Counted from the stretch's first letter, positions 52,057-62,315 are shown. The stretch: 64,000 nucleotides of DNA from Bradyrhizobium canariense (GCF_019402665.1 NZ_VSST01000015.1:248001-312000), one strand, 5' to 3'. Numbers and translations: made by a program. Notes: generated by a model from the sequence alone, not told the origin.

Positions 52057-52512
52057 ATGTCGCGCGCATTGATTGAAATCAGTAGTTGCAATGTAGATCT
52101 CGAGCTGCGGCCGATCGAACCGTCCTGGATCATCGAAGGCAATCCGGTGTCGCGCTCGCACATCCTGTCCACCAGCGCCGACGGCACCGCTTCGACCATC
52201 ATCTGGGCCTGCACCGGAGGCCGCTTCAACTGGTATTACGACATCGATGAGACGATCATGATCATGGAAGGGTCGATCGTGCTCGAAAGCGACGGCATGC
52301 CGCCGAAGCGCTACGGCCCGGGCGACGTCATTTTCTTCCGCAACGGCGCGCATGCCAAATGGCATGTCGAGGGCCACGTCAAGAAGATCGCCTTCTGCCG
52401 CAAGACCAATCCCGTGATGATCGGCTTCCTGATCCGCGTCCTCAACAAGCTCAAGAAGATCTTCGTCTCCACCGGCGAGCGCCGTCCTGCCTCGCTGATG
52501 GGCGCCGGTTAG
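52057..52512 (+). CDS. Cupin-domain protein
   Basis: 151 aa, single RmlC-like barrel. Motif-like parts are FNWYYDIDETIMIMEGSIVLES, then RYGPGDVIFFRNGAHAKWHVEGHVKKIAFC, with His/Glu-type metal ligands in the second (GAHAKWHV). The N-terminal part (ISSCNVDLELRPIEPSW) and C-terminal basic helix (LIRVLNKLKKIFVSTGERR) are extensions. No signal peptide. It resembles DUF861/EutQ-like small cupins. It is followed by a hairpin terminator and is monocistronic. Confidence 0.78.
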   Translation: MSRALIEISSCNVDLELRPIEPSWIIEGNPVSRSHILSTSADGTASTIIWACTGGRFNWYYDIDETIMIMEGSIVLESDGMPPKRYGPGDVIFFRNGAHAKWHVEGHVKKIAFCRKTNPVMIGFLIRVLNKLKKIFVSTGERRPASLMGAG

Positions 52513-52553
52513 AGTTCAATCAGTTTCAAGGACGCTTCCCAGCGGTCACGACG

Positions 52554-52590
52554 GAACAGGGGGCCGGGATCAACATCCCGGCCCCTGTTC
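52554..52590. terminator. Hairpin between cupin and amidohydrolase genes
   Basis: GAACAGG with GGGCCGGGAT pairs with ATCCCGGCCCCTGTTC: ~16 bp with one bulged G and a CAAC loop. It lies 41 nt after the cupin stop and 20 nt before the convergent amidohydrolase stop. No long T-tract; probably bidirectional. Confidence 0.75.
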
Positions 52591-52610
52591 TCGTCATGGC
52601 GCCAATCACT

Positions 52611-53660
52611 TTAAGGCAGATCGAGCCGGTAGAAATCACTCGCGGTCTGCGAGAACAACGCCGTCTTCTCGGTCTCGCTCAAGGGCGCCGCGATACGCTT
52701 GAAGGCGTTGAAGATTACCTGATAGCTGCACTGGCCCTTGTCCGGCGGGAAATTGCTCTCGAACATCGCGCGCCTGGGTCCAAACGCCTCGATGCAGGTT
52801 TCAATGTAAGGCCGCCACGCCGCGGCAAGCTCCTCGGATAACGGCGGCCTCTCGCGCAAATGGAAGTCGTAGCCGAGCAGGCACATCGCGAGCCCGCCGA
52901 GCTTCACCACGACGTTCTCGCATTTCGCGATCTCCCGGATCGAGGCGCGCCATTGCGCAAACACCTCCTCGCGTCGCCCGGCAAAGCGGCCGATTCCGGC
53001 CGGGCCGCCGCAATGGTCGAGCACGATCCTGGTGTCGGGAAATGCGCGGGCGAGCTCGGTCAGCTCGCCGATTTGCGGATGGAACAGCCAGGCGTCGAAG
53101 CTCAGGTTCAGCGGCGCGAGACAGGCAAAGCCCTTCCGGAAGGTCGGGTCCTGCAACAATCCCTGCGGCCGGCTCGCATACATGCCGGCGACTGCGGGAT
53201 CTGCGTCCCAGGCCGAGGAATGCCGGATGCCGCGGAAGCGACCGTTGCCCGCCGCGATCTCGGCCTCCAACACCGGTTGTGCGGCATCGCCGAGCAGCAG
53301 GTTGACGTGGCTGACGATGCCGGCGCAGATCGCCGCCTTGCCATAGCCGCCGCTGGCGCTCATCGCGGCGACGCCATTGGCGAACTCGACCTCGCCGACC
53401 GGCCGGAATGCTTCGGGCCCGTGCGCACGATACATCGAGCGGCAATCGACATAGACGGTGGCGGTGATGTTGTGGCCGGAGGCGATATCCGCCGCCATCT
53501 CCTCGATCAAATAGCGGTGCCCGCGATTCCAGAGATGGTGATGGGGATCGACGATCGGCCGCGAGGGATCGATGATCTCCTCCCGATGCAGCGCGAGCCA
53601 GTCCTCGCGCGGCTCGACGAATAGCCCGCTCGTGTTGGCGGGCAAACCGCTTGCGGCCAT
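52611..53660 (-). CDS. Amidohydrolase 2 family metal-dependent hydrolase
   Basis: 349-aa TIM-barrel of the PF04909 group (aminocarboxymuconate-semialdehyde decarboxylase, lactonase and hydrolase relatives). The metal site is started by IVDPHHHLWNRGH near residue 35 (H-x-H type), followed by TVYVDCRSMYR, ICAGIVSHVNLLLGD, RFRGIRHSSAWD, DTRIVLDHCGGP and the late Asp region MFESNFPPDKG. The ATG at MAASGLP has GGGAGC upstream and is preferred to a longer frame. Cytoplasmic. The substrate is not evident; it is not in an operon with a recognised pathway. Confidence 0.85.
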   Translation of the reverse strand: MAASGLPANTSGLFVEPREDWLALHREEIIDPSRPIVDPHHHLWNRGHRYLIEEMAADIASGHNITATVYVDCRSMYRAHGPEAFRPVGEVEFANGVAAMSASGGYGKAAICAGIVSHVNLLLGDAAQPVLEAEIAAGNGRFRGIRHSSAWDADPAVAGMYASRPQGLLQDPTFRKGFACLAPLNLSFDAWLFHPQIGELTELARAFPDTRIVLDHCGGPAGIGRFAGRREEVFAQWRASIREIAKCENVVVKLGGLAMCLLGYDFHLRERPPLSEELAAAWRPYIETCIEAFGPRRAMFESNFPPDKGQCSYQVIFNAFKRIAAPLSETEKTALFSQTASDFYRLDLP

Positions 53661-53777
53661 CGGCGTTCGCTCCCTTGATGTATGCTTCTTGTTCTCGGAG
53701 CCTAACACCTCGTTCTCGCGTGCAGCAGCGCGCGTTTCGCAACCGCACCCGTCATCGCGGGCACAGCGGCGCCGTCG

Positions 53778-54299
53778 TCAATCCTTGCGCCGCTTCGCCC
53801 TCACATCGACCAAAAGCCGCCAATCGGTTGCGGTGGCCGGCTTGACCTCGCCGAGCCAATGGAAGAAATCCTCGGTGATTTCCGTAAAACTCCAGCGCGT
53901 CAGGTCGCCGGCTTCGGTCGTGCCTTCCTGAACGATGTCGGCATCGCGTGGACGGCCGATCTGCTGGCGGAATATGCCGCGGCCGGGATCGAACCAGGAG
54001 ATCCGCCACGCATCGATGGTCGGATCGTAGACCCGCAGCGTCGTGCCGTACCAATTGCCGGCGATCGGCAAGGCCGGGCTGCCAGCCGGGCGCGGAATGA
54101 TCCAGACGTCTTGCACGGCGCGGCCCTCCAGCACCCAGCCGAAATGGATTTCGCCGGGCGCTGTGTGTTTCGTTCCATCGGGTCCATGGGCGGTGATCTC
54201 GGCGTCCCAATCGCCGACGAAGCGGCCATAAAGCTGGAGCGCCGCCGCGTGCTCGGGGTTCGGTCCGTCCGCGTGCAATAATCTCGCAAAGTCGCTCAT
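53778..54299 (-). CDS. Hypothetical protein with DUF1579-like character
   Basis: 173 aa. The pattern LYGRFVGDWDAEITAHGPDG, then EIHFGWVLEGRAVQDVWII, then YDPTIDAWRISWFDP looks like a small lipocalin/calycin-type barrel seen in DUF1579-like proteins. No signal peptide, catalytic motif or close operon partner. The ATG follows GGAGATCGAC, a good ribosome site. Fold inferred from pattern only. Confidence 0.65.
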   Translation of the reverse strand: MSDFARLLHADGPNPEHAAALQLYGRFVGDWDAEITAHGPDGTKHTAPGEIHFGWVLEGRAVQDVWIIPRPAGSPALPIAGNWYGTTLRVYDPTIDAWRISWFDPGRGIFRQQIGRPRDADIVQEGTTEAGDLTRWSFTEITEDFFHWLGEVKPATATDWRLLVDVRAKRRKD

Positions 54300-54375
54300 G
54301 TCGATCTCCTGTTTGCGGGGAGATCAGCACGACCGGGCGGCAGCCGACTTGGAGAAAATTGCGCGGCGCCCGCCG

Positions 54376-55320
54376 TCAAGTCTTGTTGGGCGACAGATGC
54401 CCTATGCCAGGATTGGGCCTATCGTTCGTTCGTCGGCTCGTCGCGCGTTCCGCGAGCCAAATGACGATGACGGAGACAATCACGAGACCCGCACCAAGCA
54501 ACATCAGGCGCGAAAATGGCTCGCTCAGCACGAGGGTGCCGAGCAGTACAGCGATCACCGGGTTGACGAAAGTGTAGGTCGACACCAACGAGGTCGAGAC
54601 GTTTTCCAGAAGCCAGTTGTAGGCAACGAATCCGATCACGCTGCCAGCGATGATCAGCCAAAGCGCCGCTGCAAGCGAAGTCAGCGAAACCTCGCTCGGC
54701 CTGAAGTTTCCGATCTCGCCTGTCAGCCAACTGATCGCGAACAACACGGTACCGCCTATCGAAAGCTGGATGCCCGAAAGCAGGATAGCGGATGCCTGGC
54801 TCGACATGCTCCGGGACAAGATAGTCCCGGCCGACCATGACAAGGCCGCAGCCAGCAGCCAGACGACGGGAAGGATACTGATGCCGGCCTGCTCGACGTT
54901 TTGCCACGCCACGAGTCCGACGCCGAAGAAGCCCGGCACGAGAGCGAGCAGGGCGAAGGGCTTCGGTCGCTGATCGCCGGGGAACAAGACATCGATCAGC
55001 AGGATCCAGAACGGGATCGTGGCCAGCACGATGGCCGCCACGCCCGAAGGAACCGATTGCTGCGCGAAGGCGAGTACGCCATGGCAACCGACAAAGAACA
55101 GGAGCCCGCACAGGCTCGCCCTTATCCACGCCTGCGCGGATAGGTTCGCGACCTCACCGGCACTCATGGCCAGCAACAAGATGCCGCCACAGAGCGAACG
55201 CAGCGCCATCAGCAGAAATGGCGGAATCGATTTCAGGCCCAAAGTGATGGCGAAGTAGGTGGAACCCCACAGCAGGTAAATGGCCGCAAATGAGCCTATG
55301 ACCAGCAACCTTCTGCTCAT
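54376..55320 (-). CDS. EamA/DMT superfamily transporter (RhaT-like)
   Basis: About 314 aa with ten membrane helices in two EamA halves. The N-terminal FAAIYLLWGSTYFAITLGL and the second-half LAAALWLIIAGSVIGFVAYNWLLENVSTS, then TFVNPVIAVLLGTLVLSEP, are typical drug/metabolite exporter signatures. The ATG (MSRRLLVIGSFA) has GGAGC upstream; a 12-codon longer frame is possible. Substrate unknown; such proteins export amino acids, purines or similar. Confidence 0.88.
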   Translation of the reverse strand: MSRRLLVIGSFAAIYLLWGSTYFAITLGLKSIPPFLLMALRSLCGGILLLAMSAGEVANLSAQAWIRASLCGLLFFVGCHGVLAFAQQSVPSGVAAIVLATIPFWILLIDVLFPGDQRPKPFALLALVPGFFGVGLVAWQNVEQAGISILPVVWLLAAALSWSAGTILSRSMSSQASAILLSGIQLSIGGTVLFAISWLTGEIGNFRPSEVSLTSLAAALWLIIAGSVIGFVAYNWLLENVSTSLVSTYTFVNPVIAVLLGTLVLSEPFSRLMLLGAGLVIVSVIVIWLAERATSRRTNDRPNPGIGHLSPNKT

Positions 55321-55390
55321 GACTGCTCCGATCGTAACTGATTTCGAAGCAACCAAGTCGGAGGAGGCTCATGCGTTCCGGCTCGGCGCG

Positions 55391-56206
55391 TCACACCCCG
55401 TCGAGGATGATCACCGTCGGCTTCGACGGCAACGCATCCCGAGACATCCGGAAACTTCGTTCCATACGCCGGTCGATCTCGAACTGCTGGCCGATACGTT
55501 GCATGAAATCGTCGAGCGGGGTGGCGAAGCGGTGCATCGGCAGCACGACCGAGGCGCGCAGCCGCTTGGTGATCTCGGAGACGCCGTCGAGCGACATGGT
55601 GTAGGTGCCGTCGATCGGCACCATGACGATGTCGAGCCGCCCGATCTGGGCAAAATGGCTGTCGTCGAGCTTGTGGTGAAGATGGCCGAGATGGCCGATG
55701 CAGAGGCCCGCGACCTCGAAGATGAAGATCGAATTGCCGTCGCGGATCATGTCGGCGCCGGAATCGTCGCCGAAATAGCGACGGATGTCGGTGGTGACGT
55801 TGCGGATGAAGGTGTCGCCGATGCGCTCCGACACGATGGCCGGCTTGCCGTCCTCGCCCCAGCCATGCAGCACATGAGGAATGCGCTTGTCGGGATATAA
55901 AGAATAGTGCGTGCTGTGGGCCCGGTTCATCGTGACGACATCGGGCAGCCGGCCCACTTGGTAGGCCCCGCTATAGTCGGTCGCGATGCGCAAGCCGCCG
56001 GGCGTGTCGATGAAATAGGTGGAATGGCCTGCATAGGTAATCTGGACTTCAGCGGAGGCTGCGGCCTGCCGGAACGCGACCGGCGTCGCGCGGGGTGCCG
56101 CATGCGCCATCGCCAGGCATTCGCTGCGCTGAGGTGATTGCTGCGCGAAGGCAGATGTTACCAGCCAACCGAGAAGCGCACAGACCGTCAGCAACAATCG
56201 AGACAT
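55391..56206 (-). CDS. Exported metallo-beta-lactamase fold protein
   Basis: About 271 aa with a signal peptide (MSRLLLTVCALLGWLVTSAFA|QQS). The fold is UPF0173/L-ascorbate-6-phosphate lactonase-like: ITYAGHSTYFIDTPGGLRIATDYSG, VTMNRAHSTHYSLYPD (His-containing, in place of HxHxDH), ICIGHLGHLHHKL and VLPMHRFATP. The first metal motif is NRAHSTHYS rather than the classical HxHxDH, as in other UPF0173 members. The ATG is chosen by the signal peptide; a longer frame to 56296 lies in DNA just beyond the VapC gene. Function unknown; periplasmic hydrolase likely. Confidence 0.8.
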   Translation of the reverse strand: MSRLLLTVCALLGWLVTSAFAQQSPQRSECLAMAHAAPRATPVAFRQAAASAEVQITYAGHSTYFIDTPGGLRIATDYSGAYQVGRLPDVVTMNRAHSTHYSLYPDKRIPHVLHGWGEDGKPAIVSERIGDTFIRNVTTDIRRYFGDDSGADMIRDGNSIFIFEVAGLCIGHLGHLHHKLDDSHFAQIGRLDIVMVPIDGTYTMSLDGVSEITKRLRASVVLPMHRFATPLDDFMQRIGQQFEIDRRMERSFRMSRDALPSKPTVIILDGV

Positions 56207-56264
56207 CAGGAACCGTCCGGCGCTTATCGACGATCTGTGAGTGTATCTACGAATTATCCTCGCG

Positions 56265-56669
56265 TCATGTGGTGCCGGCGAGCCGCGCCATTCCACCGCT
56301 TGCTTTGATCAGTTTCACGGCCGCTTTGTCGAACGACACGAAAGTATCGGCCCCAAGCCAGTTGCCTTCGTGGGCGATGACGCCATCGGTAAAGTCACCC
56401 CCGGCCTCGAGGAGCGCTAATCCAGCCTCAGCTATGGGCCGGTTGACGACGACATTGGATGCATTGATCAAGTGCCGGATCGAAGCCGCGATATTTCCAG
56501 CAGAGGTTTTGTAGCCTCGTGAGAGGACCCAAGCCAACTCACATAATGCGGGGATCGAGATGGCTATGAGGTCCGCGTTCTCGAGAAGGGCTTCGGCCAC
56601 CTTGCTCTGTTCGGCATCATCTTCGACCAGCACCCGTACCAGGACGTTGGTGTCGGGTGTTATCTTCAT
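56265..56669 (-). CDS. vapC: VapC-type PIN-domain toxin
   Basis: 134-aa PIN ribonuclease. The acidic metal-binding residues appear in ITPDTNVLVRVL (Asp6), PALCELAWVL (Glu), GGDFTDGVIAHEG (Asp) and SFDKAAVKLI (Asp). It acts in the cytoplasm on RNA when freed from its antitoxin. Its ATG overlaps the stop of the antitoxin gene (ATGA), the classical toxin-antitoxin arrangement with antitoxin first. Confidence 0.9.
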   Translation of the reverse strand: MKITPDTNVLVRVLVEDDAEQSKVAEALLENADLIAISIPALCELAWVLSRGYKTSAGNIAASIRHLINASNVVVNRPIAEAGLALLEAGGDFTDGVIAHEGNWLGADTFVSFDKAAVKLIKASGGMARLAGTT

Positions 56670-56920
56670 CGCTTGCTGGCCCAGCCGTCAGCAATGACCG
56701 CATTCATCTCCTCGATCGAGAGCGATCGACCGTTCGTCTTTCCCTTCAAAAAGCCGAAGGCATCCGGAATCTCTCCGGTGGGCCGAACTGCTCTCACCTC
56801 AACTCGCCCGCCAGGAAGCTTTTCTATCGAAATCTTGTCGCCCGGATGTACACCGAGGTGCTCCAGGAGGTCTTTCCGTAGCGTAACCTGCCCCTTTGCC
56901 GTGACCGTGAGCGTGCTCAT
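56666..56920 (-). CDS. vapB: AbrB-type VapB antitoxin
   Basis: 84 aa. The N-terminal SpoVT/AbrB swapped-hairpin domain (LTVTAKGQVTLRKDLLEHLGVHPGDKISIEKL) binds DNA. The C-terminal region (FGFLKGKTNGRSLSIEEMNAVIADGWASKR) should wrap the toxin. The pair probably represses its own promoter; a palindrome stands just upstream at 56942-56978. Confidence 0.9.
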   Translation of the reverse strand: MSTLTVTAKGQVTLRKDLLEHLGVHPGDKISIEKLPGGRVEVRAVRPTGEIPDAFGFLKGKTNGRSLSIEEMNAVIADGWASKR

Positions 56921-56941
56921 GGGGATCCCTCAATACTGAGA

Positions 56942-56978
56942 CCTTGATAGGTAAGGCAATTTATCCTTACTTTCAAGG
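56942..56978. promoter_or_regulatory. Palindrome upstream of vapB
   Basis: CCTTGA...GTAAGG - 8 nt - CCTTAC...TCAAGG: two nested inverted pairs (56942-56947/56973-56978 and 56951-56956/56965-56970). It lies 22-58 nt upstream of vapB and 11-47 nt after the ABC permease stop, so it may be the VapB operator, a terminator of the exporter operon, or both. Confidence 0.55.
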
Positions 56979-56988
56979 CAGGCAGCCT

Positions 56989-58511
56989 TTACTCCCGCCG
57001 CGGGCTGAACTTCCAGGTGATGGCGACGAGGCCCGCGGTGATCAGGCCGCTGACGAGACCGACGATGGGCAGCGTGAGCACCAGCGCGGCGCTGGCAGCC
57101 CAGCCGATCGAGGAGAACGCCTCGGCAAAGGTCGCAAGTCGCGACGAGGTCTGGCGGCGGCGAAATTGGCTGCGCCGGGCCTGCACCCGGAACCAGAGCT
57201 GGATTGCGGTGGCGGAGGCCGCGCTGACGATGACCGCACCGGCGCTGACCGCGGCCTGGAACGCCGAGGCGAAAGCGAGCGCCGCGATCAGCGGGCAGAA
57301 GACGATGGCGATCGCGATCAGCACCACCTCGATCTTGGCGCGGATGACGCTGGACGGCGTCAGCGGCGCGGTCGCAACCAGGTCGGGCGCGTCCTCGCCC
57401 GAGATCGTCAGCCAGGCAAGCCCGCCGGCGAGTTGGCCGGCCGCCATGACGATGACGGGCGTGATCAGCGTCAGCGCCGCGGAGCTGTCGGCAAAGTTGC
57501 GCCAGAGCAGCAGCGCCGGCGGCACCAGATAGAGCAGCTGCATCAGCGTCTGCGAGATCAGCCAGGGATCGCGCCAGAGCAGCGAAAATTCCTTGCGCCG
57601 CAGGGCATGCTGACGCGATCCGCCGCGGAACGGGCGCTCCTTCGCGCTGCGACGGCCGGACGCGCCATAGGCGGCGGCATCGATCGCCGTGTCGGCGAAG
57701 CGGCCCGAGAAGATCGCCATGACGCTTCCGAGCAGCACGAGCCCGAGCGCCAGGAGCAGCAGCAGCGCTTCGGCGTCTCCCATCGCCGCCCGCGCCGGCC
57801 ACCACCAGATGCTGTCGGCATCGGGCGCGTAAGCGGCCAAGCTACCCGAGGTCAGGATGGTGAAGCGCGACAGCGTGCCGTAGGACATGATCGCCGCCAC
57901 CTGAAGCGCGATCACGAAGCCGGCGCCGATGATGGCGGCGAGGATCTGGGCGACGAACCGTGTCCGCGCCGGACCGATCAGGCGAAACAGCAGGATGGTG
58001 ACGGCGATCGCGATCGCTGCGGCCGACAGGCCCATGGCGACAACGACGCCGAACGCAGCAAGCCAGCGCGCGCCGCCCCCGAATACCAGCACGTCGATGA
58101 AGGGCGTCGAGAACAGCAGCGCCATCACCGTGATGGCGAGCGCGATCGCGGCGATGCGCACCGAGAACAGATTGGCCAGCGTCGCGGGTGAGGACATGAT
58201 GAGGTCGAGATCGGCGCGTGCGTAAAACACCCGGGTCACCGATTCGATTGCCTGCGACAGCATCAGCGTCCAGGCCAGAAAAATCGTCGCCGAGATCACG
58301 ATCAGCGAGGATTTGTCGAGTGGCAATTGCAGGTCGGCGAAGCGGCCGATCACCGCCCAGGCCGGTACGTGCAGCAGCGCCGCGAAGAACAGCAGGCCGA
58401 TTACCGCCGCACGTGTTCGTTTGCGCCGCCCGCCGGTCATCATGGCGAGCCATTCGCGCCAGGCGAGCCGGAGCTCGTGGCGGGCGAACCAGGACAGCGC
58501 GGTGGCCGAGC

Positions 58512-58515
<4 letters not shown>
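56989..58515 (-). CDS. ABC-2 type exporter permease, large two-part
   Basis: 508 aa with ~12 hydrophobic helices, the two-bundle size of putative ABC exporters fused in tandem. Recognisable stretches are LIVISATIFLAWTLMLSQAIE, FVAQILAAIIGAGFVIAL, GSVMAIFSGRFAD and LITPVIVMAAGQLAGGLAWL. The central charged loop (GRRSAKERPFRGGSRQHALRRKEFSLLWRD) resembles a cytoplasmic coupling region. It overlaps the ATPase gene by ATGA, so ATPase and permease are co-made. Substrate unknown. Confidence 0.82.
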
Positions 58516-59261
<746 letters not shown>

Positions 59262-59524
59262 GGCGGCCACACCTTGCGGTTTTGCATCGCTCGCGACCAT
59301 GCCCCGAAGATGTTTCGGCACCGTGAATCGCGCTGCCGCAAATTCCGTCATCCGGATTGGACTAATGGCAAGTCACCGTTTGTTGACAGCGCTTGGCGGT
59401 TCAGGCTGAATTGGCAAAGGGACGAATGGCGCTAACGCAGCGAAACGACTGCGTAGCGACTGAACACAAGATGCGGCAAGGCGGTCAGGAAGAACCGCCG
59501 GTTGTATCGGGAGGATGCGCGACG

Positions 59525-60400
59525 ATGCTGGATTTCGTTCAGCAGCTGGTCAGCGGTGTTGCGCTCGGCTGCGTCTACGGCCTGATCGCGCTCGGCTTCG
59601 TGCTTGTCTACAAGGCCACCGAGGTCGTCAATTTCGCGCAGGGCGATTTGATGATGCTGGGCGGCTTCTTTGCCTTCACCTTCATTGGCATGATGGGGCT
59701 GAACTACTGGGTCGGCTTTGCCGGCGCGGTGGCGGCAATGGCGCTGTTCGGCATGCTCGCCGAGCGCGTGGTGGTGCGGCCGATCCTCGGCTATCCGCAA
59801 TTCTCCATCATCATGGCCACCATCGGGCTCGGCTATTTCCTGCGCTCGGTCTCCGGCATGATCTGGGGCACCGACGATTTCAAGATCGACACGCCGTTCA
59901 GTCAGGGCGTGCTGCGGATCGGTTCGCTGGTGCTCGCCCATGACAAGCTCTCGGTGATCGCGGCGACGGTCATCCTCTGCGCGCTGCTCTGGCTGTTCTT
60001 CAACAAGACCATGCTCGGCACCGCGATGCGCGCCAGTTCCGAGAACATGCTGGCGGCCTATTACATGGGCATCCCGGTCAAGCGCGTGGTGTCGATCGTC
60101 TGGGCGATCAGCGCGGCGGTTGCGACCTGTGCCGGCGTGCTGCTGGCGCCGATCACCTTCATCCATTCCAATGTCGGTCTGGTGCTGGGCCTGAAAGCGT
60201 TTCCGGCCGCCGTGCTCGGCGGCTTCGGCTCGATCCCCGGCGCCGTCGTCGGCGGCGTCCTGATCGGCGTCATCGAGAGCATGGCCGGCTTCTATCTGGC
60301 CGAGGGCTGGAAGGACGTCGCGCCCTACGTCGTGCTGCTCGCCGTGCTCTTGCTCAAGCCCGAAGGCCTGTTCGGCCTTCATGTCCGCAAGAAAGTCTGA
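59525..60400 (+). CDS. livH: Branched-chain amino acid-type ABC permease, LivH
   Basis: 291-aa inner-membrane permease with ~8 helices. LivH signatures are GVALGCVYGLIALGFVLVYKATEVVNFAQGD and the EAA-like AYYMGIPVKRVVSIVWAISA loop, ending KPEGLFGL. GGGAGGA precedes the ATG; a longer upstream frame is non-conserved. It starts the liv operon of this window. In Bradyrhizobium-type genomes such Liv systems often import aromatic or other carboxylic acids, not only amino acids, so the substrate is open. Confidence 0.9.
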   Translation: MLDFVQQLVSGVALGCVYGLIALGFVLVYKATEVVNFAQGDLMMLGGFFAFTFIGMMGLNYWVGFAGAVAAMALFGMLAERVVVRPILGYPQFSIIMATIGLGYFLRSVSGMIWGTDDFKIDTPFSQGVLRIGSLVLAHDKLSVIAATVILCALLWLFFNKTMLGTAMRASSENMLAAYYMGIPVKRVVSIVWAISAAVATCAGVLLAPITFIHSNVGLVLGLKAFPAAVLGGFGSIPGAVVGGVLIGVIESMAGFYLAEGWKDVAPYVVLLAVLLLKPEGLFGLHVRKKV

Positions 60401-60404
60401 ACGC

Positions 60405-61556
60405 ATGCGCTTCCTGTTCAAGACCGACTACGAGGACGACATCAGGCTGTTTCCGCATTCTGGCTATTACGTCTCCTACGGTCTCCTGCTGGCCGTGCTG
60501 CTGATCGCGCCCTATGTGCTCTCCAGTTATCTGATGAGTCAGCTCGTCTTCGTCTGCATCTATGCGACCGTCGGCGTGGCGCTGCTGATTCTGACGGGTT
60601 TCACCGGGCAGGCCTCGCTCGGGCACGCGGCGTTTCTCGCGATCGGTGCGTATACGGCGGCCTATTTGCAGAAGTATGGTGTGCCGTTCCCGGTCTACTT
60701 TCTCGCAGCCGGGCTCCTGACCGGGCTGATCGGTGCGCTGGTCGGATTCCCCGCGCTGCGGCTGCAAGGCATTTATCTCGTCATCGCCACCATCTCCTTC
60801 GCCTTCATCGTCGAGGAGATTCTGGCGCGATGGGAGAGCGTCACCAACGGCAACGAGGGCATGCGGATCAAGGCGGTGTCGCTGTTTGGGGTCGCAGTCT
60901 CGCGCGACGGCCCCACCTTCTATTTTCTCTGCCTCGCCGTGCTGGTGCTGACCATCGTCGGCACCCTCAATTTGCTGCGCTCGCCCACGGGGCGCGCCTT
61001 CGTCGCGATCCGCGACAGCGAGACGGCGGCGCGCAGCATGGGGGTCAATGTCGCGCTGTACAAGGTGAAGTCCTTTGCGATCTCCGCGGCGATCACCGGC
61101 TTCGCCGGCGTGTTGTTCGCGCACAAGCTCTCCTTCATCTCGCCGGAGATGTTCACGCTCCAGCTCTCGATCGAGTTCATCATCGTGATCCTGATCGGCG
61201 GCACCTTCAGCCTGCACGGCGCAGTGCTGGGAGCGATCTTCATCGTGATGATCGATCCGTTCCTGACATACCTCAAGGACGACATGCCCGGCATCATCGC
61301 CGGCATTGCAGCGACGTTCGGAGCGGGCACGCAAGCCGCGGCCAATGTCCAGTCCAAGGTCGCGGCCTTTGCCTCGCTCAACGGCTTGAAAGGCGCCATC
61401 TACGGCATCATCATCGTATTGTTCGTGCTGTTCGAGCCGCTCGGGCTTTACGGCCGCTGGCTCAAGATCAAACTCTTCTTCCAGCTGTTCCCGCTTTACA
61501 AGCGCGCCACCTTCAAGCGGCAGAAGATCTACGTGAAGTCGGAGCGCAACCGATGA
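60405..61556 (+). CDS. livM: Branched-chain amino acid-type ABC permease, LivM
   Basis: 383-aa permease with ~9 helices. LivM hallmarks are LTGFTGQASLGHAAFLAIGAYTAAY, FPALRLQGIYLVIATISFAF and SPTGRAFVAIRDSETAARSMGVNVALYKVKSF. The 4-nt gap from livH and the ATGA overlap with livG show tight coupling. An eight-codon longer start exists in the livH tail. The C-terminus runs longer than usual, with an AFGAGTQAAAN to RATFKRQKIYVKSERNR basic tail. Confidence 0.9.
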   Translation: MRFLFKTDYEDDIRLFPHSGYYVSYGLLLAVLLIAPYVLSSYLMSQLVFVCIYATVGVALLILTGFTGQASLGHAAFLAIGAYTAAYLQKYGVPFPVYFLAAGLLTGLIGALVGFPALRLQGIYLVIATISFAFIVEEILARWESVTNGNEGMRIKAVSLFGVAVSRDGPTFYFLCLAVLVLTIVGTLNLLRSPTGRAFVAIRDSETAARSMGVNVALYKVKSFAISAAITGFAGVLFAHKLSFISPEMFTLQLSIEFIIVILIGGTFSLHGAVLGAIFIVMIDPFLTYLKDDMPGIIAGIAATFGAGTQAAANVQSKVAAFASLNGLKGAIYGIIIVLFVLFEPLGLYGRWLKIKLFFQLFPLYKRATFKRQKIYVKSERNR

Positions 61557-62311
61557 GCTATTTTCGCGCCGAGAGTTTGTCGCTGCATTTCGGCGGGCTG
61601 AAGGCCGTCGATGCGGTGTCGTTCGCGGTCGAAAAGGGCGAGATCCTCTCGATCATCGGGCCGAACGGCGCCGGCAAGAGCTCGATTTTCAACCTGATTT
61701 CGCGGATCTACCGGCCGACCTCGGGTCGCATCTTTTTCGAGGATCAGGACATCACGGAGCAGCCGCCCCATGACATCGCAAGGCTTGGCATCGCCCGCAC
61801 GTTCCAGAACATCGAGCTGTTCGAGAATGCGACGGTGTTGTCGAACCTGCTGGTCGGCCGCCACCGGCATTCGACCACGCAGCTTTGGCAGGAGCTGTTG
61901 TTCCTGCCAGGCGTACGCGCCGACGAGAAGGTGCATCGCCGCAGGGTCGAGCAGGTCATCGAATTCCTCGATCTCGAGCCCTACCGCGACAAGCTGATCT
62001 CGGGTCTGCCTTACGGCGTGCGCAAGGTGATCGAGCTGGCGCGCGCGCTATGCTCGGAGCCGAAGCTGATCCTGCTCGACGAGCCGTCCTCGGGCCTCAA
62101 CGTGGAGGAGACTGACGACATGTCGTTCTGGATCCGCGACCTGAAGAGCGAGCTCGGCGTCACCGTGCTGATGGTCGAGCACGACATGTCGCTGGTCAAC
62201 CGCGTCTCCGACCGCGTCATCGCGCTGAACTACGGCAGGGTGCTGGCGATGGGCTCGCCGGCCGAAGTGCAAGAGCACCCCGATGTCGTCGCCGCCTATC
62301 TGGGAGCCTGA
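61553..62311 (+). CDS. livG: Branched-chain amino acid-type ABC ATPase, LivG
   Basis: About 252 aa. Walker A IIGPNGAGKSSIFNLI, Q-loop IARTFQNIELF, Walker B ILLDEPSSGLN and the switch His in LMVEHDMSL. The signature position reads LPYGVRKVIELARAL, the LivG form of LSGGQ. It starts at ATGA overlapping livM and is followed by livF at 4 nt, so the two ATPases form the usual heterodimer. Confidence 0.92.
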   Translation: MSYFRAESLSLHFGGLKAVDAVSFAVEKGEILSIIGPNGAGKSSIFNLISRIYRPTSGRIFFEDQDITEQPPHDIARLGIARTFQNIELFENATVLSNLLVGRHRHSTTQLWQELLFLPGVRADEKVHRRRVEQVIEFLDLEPYRDKLISGLPYGVRKVIELARALCSEPKLILLDEPSSGLNVEETDDMSFWIRDLKSELGVTVLMVEHDMSLVNRVSDRVIALNYGRVLAMGSPAEVQEHPDVVAAYLGA

Positions 62312-62315
62312 CGCG

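Noticed and set aside
56944..58191. A 415-codon plus-strand frame opposite the ABC-2 permease
   Set aside because: Shadow of a membrane protein gene: charged and Gly/Arg/Asp-rich, as expected when hydrophobic codons are read from the other strand.
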